DNA from: DATKMG01 sp035541995
GTDB taxonomy: Bacteria > Acidobacteriota > Terriglobia > Versatilivoradales > Versatilivoraceae
Reading direction: 5' to 3'
Assembly (NCBI GenBank): GCA_035541995.1
Contig: DATKMG010000695.1
Coordinates: 1 to 46,817, forward strand
DNA: 46,817 bases
In this document: in pieces, positions 24,414-33,014 of the stretch
How positions within the stretch are numbered: position 1 is the first letter of the stretch
How the letters are laid out: every line of letters begins with the position of its first letter
Position numbers and translations under genes: made by a program
Notes under the pieces: generated by a model
Databases searched by the model: none
Told to the model about the DNA's origin: nothing
What the model saw: the letters and a program-made list of their open reading frames with translations, nothing else

Positions 24414-27131
24414 TCATGGCGCTTCCCAGTCGAGGGCATAGATTTCCTGAGTGCCGTTGTCCCGCAATACCAGTGGGGAATCGTCCGGGGCGAGACCCAC
24501 CCAGGGACCGTAGGTGCCGGCTCCAGGCAGGCCCTTCAAACTCACTACCTTTTCGACTCCTCTGTCACTTATGCGAATTCGAAGGATGAACGGCTCTTGC
24601 GTTGACAGGAGATTGAAGTAAACGAATTTCCCATCGCGCGACCAACTCGGATAACCGACGCTCAGGCTGGCCAATTCCGTCCATTTCTGAGTCCGGAAGT
24701 CAAAAAGCATCACCTTCTGGGAATCGGGCGGCATCGCGACAACGTAATGCCCATCCGGTGACCAGCGCGGGGAGAAAAATCCCTTGGACCCTGGAAGTTC
24801 TGAGACTTGGTGCGTTTTTAAGTCGAGCAAACGAATGGGGGGGGTGCCAGAAGATGTCAGCGGTCCAGTCCCCAGCCGTCCAAAGATCAGCCGATTGCCG
24901 TCCGGAGACCAGCCCACGTCTCCGACGTCATCCGTGCCGCCTTCCAACCTTTCAGGAGTCCCCCCTTCGGCCGACACAACATAAATGTTCCAACGAGGCT
25001 GCTCGTGGGTTTGGCCCGAAAAGACGATCTGTTTTCCATCCGGCGACCAGCGGGGTAATACAGCGTTCATGGAAGGGGGGCTAAGCTGAAGTCTTTCACT
25101 CCCGTCCACTTTGCTCCGCCAAAGAGATAGATCCGGGTAGGTGCTGTAGGTCACCCATTGTCCATCCCGCGAGAAGTCCAGCCCCTCGGCGGAGACTCCG
25201 GGAAGAAACGACACGAACTGCTTGGCCTTTGCATCATAACGCTGAAGTTCACCCCGCGACTGAAGACCGACCACAAAAAGCCTCTTGCCGTCCCGGCTTG
25301 GAACCGGCGCGAGCGTGTCTAATTGTCCTGCGGTTAATTGTACGGGTTCTCGACTGGCTCTCTCGAATATGCCCTGTCTTTCGCGACGGGCCCAGATGTT
25401 GGTCTTCCCATTCACCAGGGATTGAAAAATGAAATACCCTCCATCGGGGGTCCAATTGCCACAGCATTCGCTGGCCGGATTGTGCCAGCCCGGCAGGAGG
25501 GGAGCCAAATGAGTTCCGTCGGCTAAAACCTCCCACAGCGCGGTTGAGTTGGTCTTAGGGTCAGAAATGGATAGGCGTAAGACTTTGCCGTCGGGTGACC
25601 AGCGAGGCGAGAAGGGTCTACCGGGCAGGGTGACGAGCTTGCGCGAATCAGTGCCATCTTTTCGGGCGAGGAATAGGTCCTGCCCATTGGCGTAGACAAT
25701 CTTCTCTCCGTCGGGAGACCAGGTCCCATCGTGCCCAATCACGTTGCCCAATCGGTGTGGCGATCCGGCTGGGATCGGCAAAATGATGAGCTGGCCCTCG
25801 GATGCCGTACCTGGAGCGGCATTGATAAGAAGCTCTGATCCGGAGGGAGAGATGTCCAGTAGATACGGGTATTCAACAGGCAGGGGGATAGGAGCAATCT
25901 CGCCTCCGGCGGTTGATACTTGTGCCAAGACCGAACCGCCGGCCGCGTTCCGATTGAAATACAGCCGTGAGCCGTCAGTAACAAGGGAAAAAGCCCCTGC
26001 GCCACGGGTTAGCTGGATGAAACCCGAAACTTTGGGATGCGGTATCGGGCGAGTGGCCAGGTAGGCGAGAATGGCAGCCGCAAAGATGACGACAGCGGTT
26101 ACAGCTGCCGTCCATCGCAGCCAGGACCTATGAAGTACTGGTCTCTGATCCCATGAGAGGGCCGGGTTTGGAAGGGCGGGCATGGCCGGCAAGGTGGCAG
26201 CAGCATTCCGTCCGGAATCGGTGTCGCGCTTCAACCGCTTTAAGTCGGTGCGCAGATCAGATGCGCTCTGGCAACGCAAATCACGATCTTTCTCTAGGGC
26301 CTTATTAATGATCTCTTCGAGTTTGGCTGGCACTTCAGGATTCAGACGAATCGGTGCCGTAGGCGCTTTGGTGAGAATCCCTTCAAAGACCGCTGCCGAA
26401 GTGCGGCCCGGAAAAGGGAGATGACCGGTGGCCATCTCATAGAGCACCACGCCAAAGCTGAACAGATCGGTGCGAGCGTCGAGTTCCTCGCCACGCGCCT
26501 GCTCCGGCGACATATAAGCCACTGTCCCCATGGCCGTTCCCGGGCTGGTCAAATCTGCTTCGGAAGCGGCAATGGTCGGCATTGCCGTGGCCCCCATGCC
26601 TTTAGCTGCGGGCTGGGAGTGCGGCGCCAGCTTGGCCAGGCCGAAGTCCAGGATCTTGGCCTGCCCCCGTAGGGTGACGAAGATGTTGGCCGGCTTGATG
26701 TCCCGATGCACAATGCCCTTTGAGTGGGCGGCATCCAGCGCGTCGGCAATCTGGATGCCCAGCTCCAGGATTTCGTCAATCTGTAGGGGCGAGGCGGTGC
26801 CTCGCCCTGGGCGACCAGCCGGGTCGCCCCTACCCGCAATCCGGTGCTTGAGCGTCTGCCCTTCCAGAAACTGCATGGCGATAAAGGGCAGACCCTCATG
26901 TTCGCCGATGTCGTAGATGGTGCAAATGTGGGGATGGTCCAGAGACGAAGCAGCACGCGCTTCCCTCTGAAAGCGTTCCAGAGCTTGACGGTCTTTATTC
27001 AGCTCTTGGGGCAGGAACTTCAGGGCCACAAAACGCCCCAGCCGGGTGTCTTCAGCTTTGTAGACCACGCCCATGCCGCCGCCACCTAATTTCTCGATAA
27101 TTCGATAGTGTGAAATTGTCTTGCCGAGCAT
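24414..27131 (-). CDS. Receptor-like Ser/Thr kinase with beta-propeller sensor (kinase A)
   Basis: The 905-residue protein has a kinase domain with GGGGMGVVY, Lys38, HRDIKPAN (142-149), DFG 162-164 and GTVAYMSPEQARGEE. A membrane helix (around 342-362, WTAAVTAVVIFAAAILAYLAT) precedes an extracytoplasmic propeller with repeats such as WSPDGEKIVYANG, WSPDGKQIVFSG, WSPDGNRLIFG and WSPDGHYVVAM. Residues of about 100-117 are an insertion encoded by a 51-nt hairpin repeat (26783-26833), which kept the reading frame. ATG 27131 starts the family N-terminus; there is no clear ribosome binding site. It is the first of the tandem kinases and differs more from B and C than they do from each other. Confidence 0.92.
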   Translation of the reverse strand: MLGKTISHYRIIEKLGGGGMGVVYKAEDTRLGRFVALKFLPQELNKDRQALERFQREARAASSLDHPHICTIYDIGEHEGLPFIAMQFLEGQTLKHRIAGRGDPAGRPGRGTASPLQIDEILELGIQIADALDAAHSKGIVHRDIKPANIFVTLRGQAKILDFGLAKLAPHSQPAAKGMGATAMPTIAASEADLTSPGTAMGTVAYMSPEQARGEELDARTDLFSFGVVLYEMATGHLPFPGRTSAAVFEGILTKAPTAPIRLNPEVPAKLEEIINKALEKDRDLRCQSASDLRTDLKRLKRDTDSGRNAAATLPAMPALPNPALSWDQRPVLHRSWLRWTAAVTAVVIFAAAILAYLATRPIPHPKVSGFIQLTRGAGAFSLVTDGSRLYFNRNAAGGSVLAQVSTAGGEIAPIPLPVEYPYLLDISPSGSELLINAAPGTASEGQLIILPIPAGSPHRLGNVIGHDGTWSPDGEKIVYANGQDLFLARKDGTDSRKLVTLPGRPFSPRWSPDGKVLRLSISDPKTNSTALWEVLADGTHLAPLLPGWHNPASECCGNWTPDGGYFIFQSLVNGKTNIWARRERQGIFERASREPVQLTAGQLDTLAPVPSRDGKRLFVVGLQSRGELQRYDAKAKQFVSFLPGVSAEGLDFSRDGQWVTYSTYPDLSLWRSKVDGSERLQLSPPSMNAVLPRWSPDGKQIVFSGQTHEQPRWNIYVVSAEGGTPERLEGGTDDVGDVGWSPDGNRLIFGRLGTGPLTSSGTPPIRLLDLKTHQVSELPGSKGFFSPRWSPDGHYVVAMPPDSQKVMLFDFRTQKWTELASLSVGYPSWSRDGKFVYFNLLSTQEPFILRIRISDRGVEKVVSLKGLPGAGTYGPWVGLAPDDSPLVLRDNGTQEIYALDWEAP
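26783..26833. repeat. 51-nt palindromic repeat inserted in frame in kinase A
   Basis: The ends GTAGGGGCGA and TCGCCCCTAC are inverted repeats, with two smaller inner hairpins (GGCGAGG/CCTCGCC and GGGCGACC/GGTCGCCC). The length is exactly 17 codons, so the kinase frame survives. It encodes a Gly-, Arg- and Pro-rich loop (RGDPAGRPGRGTASPL) between the hinge segment LEGQTLKHRIAG and IDEILELG. Confidence 0.85.
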
Positions 27132-27272
27132 GATTCGTATCCGCTATCAGCCATCAGCTTTCAGCCGTCCAGCCAAACATGCGCAGGTTGGAAGAGTCTT
27201 TGGCCGTGGTGCACTTGAAGAAGATTATGCAACAATCCCATAGCCCGGGAGCATCGCTTTTCGATCGCAAAG

Positions 27273-27628
27273 TCAATTTCTTTTTTGACGACGACCCGGC
27301 TTTGCGATGGTCCTCTTCATAACCTCCGCCGCGTCGGCATCTTCGACCACTGGAGTGACAACGAACTCCAGTAAATCGTCCCATCTAGCCGTCCACTCAT
27401 ACATGGCCCTGGTGTCACTGGTTTCTGCCAGGACGTATCCCAGATTCGAACCGTGCCAACGTCCCAGGATTTTTCCCCCTCCGGCGGTCCGCCACCCGTT
27501 TGCAGAAATCGGGCAGTTGCCTCTTTGCGGTGAATTGGCTTCAGCGACCATTCGATGTCGAAAACCCTACCGCAGGGTGGGTCGAAAAACGCTTGCAGGA
27601 ACAACCCCTTCATCTTGTGAACCGGCAC
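27273..27628 (-). pseudogene. Frameshifted DUF3303-like small protein gene
   Basis: Two overlapping minus-strand frames together read like a DUF3303-family protein. The first gives IEWSLKPIHRKEATARFLQTGG and PPEG. The second continues with GKILGRWHG, YVLAETSDTRAMYEWTARW, and DLLEFVVTPVVEDADAAEVM. The break is at the plus-strand run TTTTTCCCCC at 27470-27479: removing one base of this run joins the frames as PPEGKILGRWH. It may be a real recent mutation or a sequencing slip in a homopolymer. The function of DUF3303 proteins is not established. The N-terminal 20 or so codons do not match the family as I know it, so the true start is unclear. It lies upstream of kinase A on the same strand. Confidence 0.72.
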
Positions 27629-28039
27629 ATATTTGACTCAAAGGATGTGCCAACTCTATCTCAATCCCCGAGAAAAAACCATGCGATTGCGACGTTCCGG
27701 CAACTGGAACAGTTGAGCCGGAAATTCTGGAGAGCTTAGCAGGTGACCGGAGTCCCCCCGCTAAGGCGAGGATGACAGGGCACAGTGGAGTGCCGCTAAG
27801 TGATTGTGGTCACTCGTTCGGTCTTCCACCTGTGGACTGACCCTTTAGAGATCCAGAAATGGGGTTAGCTCCGAAACGCTGCGGAATCGTTTGATACAGG
27901 ACGCCGTTTCCATTACGATTCAAAGAAGCATGCGGTTTTTGCAGGGTAGTGCCGAAATAGACGAGCTACAATCAATAACCAGAAGAATCTTCTAATATGA
28001 GGACACCGAGGTACCAAGTAAGAGAGAGGAGATCCGTTC
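27629..28039. other. Non-coding region upstream of Tat isomerase
   Basis: No gene with family motifs is seen in these 411 bases. A purine-rich ribosome binding region (GAGAGGAG, about 28023-28031) for the gene at 28040 is at the right end. A TAATAT at about 27993 could be its -10 box, but no matching -35 is clear. Confidence 0.4.
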
Positions 28040-28933
28040 GTGCACCCTACTCCATCCATCACACGACGTCACTTCATCCAGGTCTGTGCTGCTGTAGGAT
28101 TCTCCGCGGCCTCAGCCCACGCCACCCCCTCCAACAAGGAGAAGGGCTGGCAAATCGGTTGCTTCACCCGTCCATGGAGTGAGTTCGAGGTTGAAACCAT
28201 TTTCGACGCCATCTCCAAAGCAGGCTTTCACTATGTAGGGCTCATGTCTGCGGCGCCAGACAGTCAATTGATCATCTCTTTGTCGACCAAGGAAGAGAGA
28301 GCTGTACGGATCGGGTCAGAGGCCAAGTCCCGCGGACTCGGCATACTATCTAACTTTGCAGGTGATTTTGGGGTGCAGCAATCAAAGCAGTCCGGCATTG
28401 ACAACCTGCGCCGGCTCATCGATCTCTCTGTTGCGTGTGGATCGAAGTCTCTGCTACTCGGGGGGACTGAAAAATCCGAACTCTTTGATGCTTATTATCA
28501 TGCGGTGGCCAATTGTTGCGATGAAGCAATGAAAAAGGGGATCCAATTGACCCTCAAGCCCCACGGTGGCCTGAATTCAACGGGTCCCGAGTGCCGCAAA
28601 ATTATTGAAAGAGTGGGGCACCGGAATTTCCGATTGTGGTATGACCCCGGGAATATTTTTTATTACTCCAACGGACAGCTCGACCCGGTACAAGACGCAG
28701 AGAGTGTAAACGGAATAGTCACCGGCATGTGCGTCAAAGATTATCAGCATCCCGAGGATGTAGAGATCACTCCCGGCACCGGGAAAGTCAATTTCCCTGA
28801 AGTGATCTCACGATTGAAAAAAGGCGGCTTTAAGTCCGGGCCATTGTTGATCGAATGCCTGAAGAAAGGGGACCTGGAATCGTTACAGCGCGAGGCGATA
28901 AGGGCACGGCAGTCCCTTGAATCGTGGCTTTAG
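28040..28933 (+). CDS. Tat-exported sugar isomerase/epimerase-like TIM-barrel protein
   Basis: The 297-residue protein begins with a twin-arginine signal (SITRRHFIQVCAAVGFSA, cut near AHA) followed by a xylose-isomerase-like TIM barrel. Readable segments are ISKAGFHYVGLMSA, LKPHGGLNSTG, LWYDPGNIFYY, GMCVKDY and GPLLIECLKKGDLESL; the Asp in YDPGN and the Glu in LIEC are likely metal ligands. Members of this fold isomerise or epimerise sugars, or split oxidised glycosides. The start is GTG 28040, supported by GAGGAGA about 9 bases upstream. It stands alone and converges with the gene at 29254. The precise reaction is unknown. Confidence 0.8.
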   Translation: MHPTPSITRRHFIQVCAAVGFSAASAHATPSNKEKGWQIGCFTRPWSEFEVETIFDAISKAGFHYVGLMSAAPDSQLIISLSTKEERAVRIGSEAKSRGLGILSNFAGDFGVQQSKQSGIDNLRRLIDLSVACGSKSLLLGGTEKSELFDAYYHAVANCCDEAMKKGIQLTLKPHGGLNSTGPECRKIIERVGHRNFRLWYDPGNIFYYSNGQLDPVQDAESVNGIVTGMCVKDYQHPEDVEITPGTGKVNFPEVISRLKKGGFKSGPLLIECLKKGDLESLQREAIRARQSLESWL

Positions 28934-28970
28934 CTTGGAATGCTCGCCATAAGGCCCGACCTGCAATTCA

Positions 28971-29142
28971 CACCACAAAGACACAAAGGCACCAAGGCAA
29001 GCCCGGCAATGCAGATCCATCAAGGCATATCAGAATCCCGGCTCTTGCCAATATCTAAGGGGTTGTTCAATCCAAGGCAAGATTCCGTACAATGCCAGGC
29101 TGGGCAGAAATTTGGAGTCTTTCTTTGTGCCTTTGTGGTGAG
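28971..29142. repeat. Inverted-repeat element B between convergent genes
   Basis: The left end CACCACAAAGACACAAAGGC (28971-28990) and right end CTTTGTGCCTTTGTGGTGAG (29123-29142) are inverted repeats. The ends and the bases after the right end (GAAAC-GGGGCTAA) resemble element A at 3491-3676, but the central part differs. It lies between genes at 28933 (+) and 29254 (-) that converge, as does element A. Confidence 0.75.
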
Positions 29143-29253
29143 AAACCGGGGCTAACAGAGTCCGGGAGCCTTTAATTATTGAATGACCCCCGGATTATAT
29201 TCGAGGCATAACCGACCGGTCTCGCGACCGGAATGTGTGACCTTCATCTTGAT

Positions 29254-29943
29254 CTAATCGTTAGTGTCGCTACTGCCAGACCCCTTTCCGGGTCCCATCT
29301 TCAATTCCACGTCCTTAACAATATCTCCTGCGGAATTGACCACCACCAGGTGATGATCCAGTTCGCTTACCTCAGTCGTATCCACCGAGGGGTTCTCTTT
29401 CAGGTTACGGACAGTCATATAGGCTAAGACCTGGTTGTCGATGTTCCTGACGCGAAGCGAGCCTACAAACCCGGCGATATCGACGATGACTGCTGACTTC
29501 AAAGCCGTGTCGTCATAGGGACTGGGGATGATATACAAAGTGGTCTTGGCATTTGTAGGAAACTTCCCGGGCCCAACGTTCTTCCATTGATTCGGATCAG
29601 GAATAGTGACAAAAAGTTCGTTAGTTCCGCCAAACGCAAAAAGAGAAGGAAAACCGGGGAGTGCCAGGTCATGGGAGTCCCCGCTTAACGGGACTACCTG
29701 GAAACTCCACGAAGCCGTTACCTCTGTACCGGATGTGGTATCCGTACCTGTCGATCCCACCTGTCGGTATAGCTTGACAAAAGTCCCATCCTGGCTGATT
29801 ACTGAGTGGTGGACCGCCCAAAAGAGAAAGTGACCAACGGCTCTGCCGCGAACTAGGGTTCCCAGATCTTGGGAGGGAACGGGTGTAGGAAGAATCAAGA
29901 GAAGAAACAATGCAAGTCCCACAAGTAACCGTCTGCTTTTCAT
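29254..29943 (-). CDS. Secreted protein of unknown function
   Basis: This 229-residue protein starts with a clear signal peptide (RRLLVGLALFLLLILPTPVPSQ, predicted cut after PSQ). The mature part is rich in beta-strand-like segments, for example VGHFLFWAVHHSVISQDGTFVK cut short of any known motif, SWSFQVVPLSG, TTLYIIPSPYDD, SLRVRNIDNQVLAYMTVRN and HHLVVVNSAGDIVKDVEL, and ends with a Gly/Ser/Asp-rich tail. AAGGAGAAATTC directly precedes ATG 29943. I do not recognise a family. Gene neighbours do not suggest a role; the MFS gene ends 299 bases upstream on the same strand. Confidence 0.7.
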   Translation of the reverse strand: MKSRRLLVGLALFLLLILPTPVPSQDLGTLVRGRAVGHFLFWAVHHSVISQDGTFVKLYRQVGSTGTDTTSGTEVTASWSFQVVPLSGDSHDLALPGFPSLFAFGGTNELFVTIPDPNQWKNVGPGKFPTNAKTTLYIIPSPYDDTALKSAVIVDIAGFVGSLRVRNIDNQVLAYMTVRNLKENPSVDTTEVSELDHHLVVVNSAGDIVKDVELKMGPGKGSGSSDTND

Positions 29944-30242
29944 GAATTTCTCCTTGATGTTCTAGGGTCTGATCCGGGAGAATTTGGTAACGGCCTCAGC
30001 CGTTGGGCCCGGTTCAGTCGGTTCCAAGCTGTTTCTCATCACATTAAACACCAAGGCAATGGAAAAGTTGCGTGCCGTAACGAATGGGCGTCAGACACGG
30101 CTAACTTCTTCTGCTTTCATTGCTTACTGCCCCTGTTTTTGTAAGAGATCCACCGGTGAGGATTTGCCGTCGGGTACGGTCTTCTACTATATGCCCCCTT
30201 TTGTAAATGATGTTACGGTTTCGGAATTGTGACCCTCCGGAG
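29944..30242. other. Non-coding gap
   Basis: About 300 bases with no supported gene or structure apart from the ribosome binding site of the unknown secreted protein. A short plus-strand frame at 29984-30232 has no family likeness. Confidence 0.4.
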
Positions 30243-31475
30243 TCAATCCAAAGGCTTCTCCTCAGGGGGCTTCAGGCTGCGGAAGTCACGGAACAATAGC
30301 AGGTCATAGACGATCTTCAATCCCCCGGCCAAAAAGAAGGGAAACCCAAGGAGGGCAGGAAGGGCCATGAACTGCCCGCTCAATGCTGGGGCAAGAGACG
30401 CCCCGACGGAACGAGCCACGTTGGTTACTCCAGAGGCAGCGGACCGTTCGTCAGGACAAACCACTGCCATGGTGTAGGATTGGCGCGTGGGCACATCCAT
30501 TTGTGAAATGCTGAATCGCAGGAGCAGGACAAGGATTGCTAGCCAGGCGTGAGGCATCAACGGCACAAGGATTAGCAGGATGTTAGAAGGGATATGCGTA
30601 AAGACCATTGTGTTGATCAGGCCAATTCTCGCGGCGAGACGAACTGATAAAAGCGATGAAATACCGGCCAGGAGGTTTGCACCGAAGAAGATACTGCCGA
30701 GTGTGGCCGGGGCCAGGCCAAACTTGACATGAAACCAATAAGCCATGATGCTTTGCACTATGAACCCCCCTGCGAAAGCATCCAGTGCAAACAGTCTGCT
30801 TAGGTGAATCACCACTTTGCGGGATTGATGTAACCCTAATAAGCGCTTACCGGAAGCTCCCTGTAGGATTCGCACAGTTTCAATGGCTGGCGAAAGACAA
30901 GCAAACAACAGGACAAGCAGAACTCCGATTGCCGAGTAGGCGATCAGGATTGCCCGGTAAGCCGCAAGTAAAGAGACCTCGGCAACCTGCAAGGAATGAA
31001 TCAGGCCTCCGCCCGCCAGAGCTCCCAAGGCTGTGGAAAATGACCCGACCAGGTTGTACCAGGCGAAAACCCCGGTGCGTTTCCGACTTGGGACAAGCTG
31101 CGATAAGGCCGCTTGCTCGATAGAAAGAAAGGGCCCGATCTCGTTGCCGCTGGGACTGATTATTCCGACTATAGCTGCCAGTGTTAGAAGCCAGAAGTTG
31201 TCTGTAAATGCAAAGGTCACACTGGCCAGGATCATCAGGGCGGCGCCAACGATCAACATGAACCTTCTGCCAATGTGGTCAGCAACCGTAGTGATCCACA
31301 GCGATATCGCTACGTCGCCTGCCAGTGTCAAACTGAGCAATAACCCGATCCTCTGATCAGTCAGACCAATCTGCGCCAGGTACAAAGCCAGCACGATGGA
31401 TAAGAGACCATATGCAAACAACCGGCTGATTCTGGTGGCAAAAAGAAGGGCGGTGTCAGTCCCCGGTAATTTCAT
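30243..31475 (-). CDS. Major facilitator superfamily transporter
   Basis: The 410-residue protein has about 12 hydrophobic segments (for example AYGLLSIVLALYLAQIGL, MLIVGAALMILASVTFAF, AILIAYSAIGVLLVLLFACL, ILLILVPLMPHAWLAILVLLL) and the MFS loop 2-3 motif as DHIGRRFMLIVGA. A central cytoplasmic loop lies at about residues 195-225. It probably exports or imports a small solute; the substrate cannot be told. The start ATG 31475 lacks a strong ribosome binding site. The gene diverges from the adaptor gene at 31649 across a 173-base shared upstream region, which contains TATAGAAT-like bases at about 31530 on the minus strand. Confidence 0.88.
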   Translation of the reverse strand: MKLPGTDTALLFATRISRLFAYGLLSIVLALYLAQIGLTDQRIGLLLSLTLAGDVAISLWITTVADHIGRRFMLIVGAALMILASVTFAFTDNFWLLTLAAIVGIISPSGNEIGPFLSIEQAALSQLVPSRKRTGVFAWYNLVGSFSTALGALAGGGLIHSLQVAEVSLLAAYRAILIAYSAIGVLLVLLFACLSPAIETVRILQGASGKRLLGLHQSRKVVIHLSRLFALDAFAGGFIVQSIMAYWFHVKFGLAPATLGSIFFGANLLAGISSLLSVRLAARIGLINTMVFTHIPSNILLILVPLMPHAWLAILVLLLRFSISQMDVPTRQSYTMAVVCPDERSAASGVTNVARSVGASLAPALSGQFMALPALLGFPFFLAGGLKIVYDLLLFRDFRSLKPPEEKPLD

Positions 31476-31648
31476 TCAGGGTGTTCGTTGTTCGCTCAGG
31501 AAGCAGGCTCAGACAGATTCTATACATTTTATCTTGATGTCGTGAAACCAAACTCCTGAATCTTGCACTTATTTCGATGATAGCTGGAACTTTTTTCCTT
31601 CCGTTGCGTACAGTTAGCACAGGGAGAATGTTGAAATGGAGGTGCCTT

Positions 31649-32890
31649 TTGGCCAAAAAAAGAGTTTTTACGATCACTTTTCTTTCCACGGTAGGTTTGA
31701 TTTTGTTCCTGGGAGGTTACTGGGTTTTTGCGGCTCTTTTCTCGGTGGATAAAACCATTCCAGTTGAAAAATTGGCGAAAGCAGAAAAAGGATCCATTGC
31801 CAAGTCCGTGGTTGCTACCGGCAAGGTTGAGCCTCTGTCAAAAGTGGAAATAAAGTCTAAGGCCAGTGGAATCATCAAATACCTTTATGTAAACGTAGGT
31901 GACAAGGTCAAAGAAGGTCAACTCCTGGTCGAGCTGGATAAAGAGGCTTTGGATGCACAATTGAAGGAAGCCCGGGCCGTGTTGAGAGCTTCTGAGGGTC
32001 AATTGCAGGAATTGTTGTCACAGGGAAAGACCTTCAAGGCCAGTTTATACAAGGCTCAACTCGAGGCTGAATATAAAGACCACGATTTTCTAGTAACGGA
32101 GTTCGCTCGTCGCAAGGAATTGTTCGGCCAGGGCCTGATTCCACGCTCAGAACTCGATTCCTGGGAACAGAAGTTAAAAGCGTCTGAAATTACAAAGAAG
32201 TCGTTGCAGGCAGAAGTTACAGTCAGAGAGGCCGAGATCGAGCATAACAAGAAGACGATAGAAAAGGCCCAGGCAGAAATCGTACAAGCCCAAGCCCAAT
32301 TGGAAAGGGCTGAAGAGAATCTAAAGTATGCCTCTATTCGTGCCCCCATCAGCGGGATTGTGTTGAGCCGGGAATTGGAAGTCGGCGATGCAGTTTCCTC
32401 AATCCTGCAGTTAGGCTCCAATGCCACCCTCATCATGACCCTTGGAGATGTGCAGGAAGTATACGTGAAAGGCAAAGTGGATGAGACCGACATTGGCGTT
32501 GTACAGGTTGGCCAGCCCGTTAGGATAACTGTGGACGCCTACAAAAAGAGAACTTTCGAAGGAAAAGTTTTCCGCATTGCCCCCATGGGTGTCGAAAAAG
32601 ACAATGTCACCCGGTTTGAAGTCCGGGTTTCCATTCTCAATGATATTGACTTGTTAAAAGCCAATATGAGTGCCAATGCTGAAATTGTTTTGGAAGAGCA
32701 CACCAATGTCCTCCTGATACCGGAAAGCTCACTCATTTACAATGAAAAGCGAGACACCTTCGTGGAGGTTCCCGATTCCAATGCAAGAAATGGACGACGC
32801 CAGATCCCTGTCAAGATTGGATTGGGGAACGGGAGTCGCGCGGAAGTTCTGGACGGTCTGAAACTGGGTGATCAAGTGGTATTACAGTAA
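31649..32890 (+). CDS. MacA/HlyD-like periplasmic adaptor protein
   Basis: The 413-residue protein has an N-terminal membrane anchor (about 5-30, VFTITFLSTVGLILFLGGYW), lipoyl halves (KASGIIKYLYVNVGDKVKEG, APISGIVLSRELEVGDAV), a long coiled-coil hairpin (about 85-220, rich in Glu, Lys and Ala) and a beta-barrel (YVKGKVDETDIGVVQVGQPV). The start is a TTG at 31649 with GGAGG 6 bases upstream; the frame also has ATG 31628 and opens at 31577. It should bridge the two permeases that follow to the outer membrane. The first permease starts 124 bases downstream. Confidence 0.87.
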   Translation: MAKKRVFTITFLSTVGLILFLGGYWVFAALFSVDKTIPVEKLAKAEKGSIAKSVVATGKVEPLSKVEIKSKASGIIKYLYVNVGDKVKEGQLLVELDKEALDAQLKEARAVLRASEGQLQELLSQGKTFKASLYKAQLEAEYKDHDFLVTEFARRKELFGQGLIPRSELDSWEQKLKASEITKKSLQAEVTVREAEIEHNKKTIEKAQAEIVQAQAQLERAEENLKYASIRAPISGIVLSRELEVGDAVSSILQLGSNATLIMTLGDVQEVYVKGKVDETDIGVVQVGQPVRITVDAYKKRTFEGKVFRIAPMGVEKDNVTRFEVRVSILNDIDLLKANMSANAEIVLEEHTNVLLIPESSLIYNEKRDTFVEVPDSNARNGRRQIPVKIGLGNGSRAEVLDGLKLGDQVVLQ

Positions 32891-33014
32891 GGCAAACGAG
32901 TCAGGGAATACTGAAGGGTCGCGTGGGTGACTGCTGTTACCCGTCGCGAATGGCCCCGGCAGAGCGGGCCGACAAGAACGCATCCTCATGAGAGGGTTTT
33001 AAGGAGCCTGGTAG

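Noticed and set aside
29984..30232. 82-codon plus-strand frame
   Set aside because: No ribosome binding site, no recognisable motif, and it lies in the gap upstream of a minus-strand gene.
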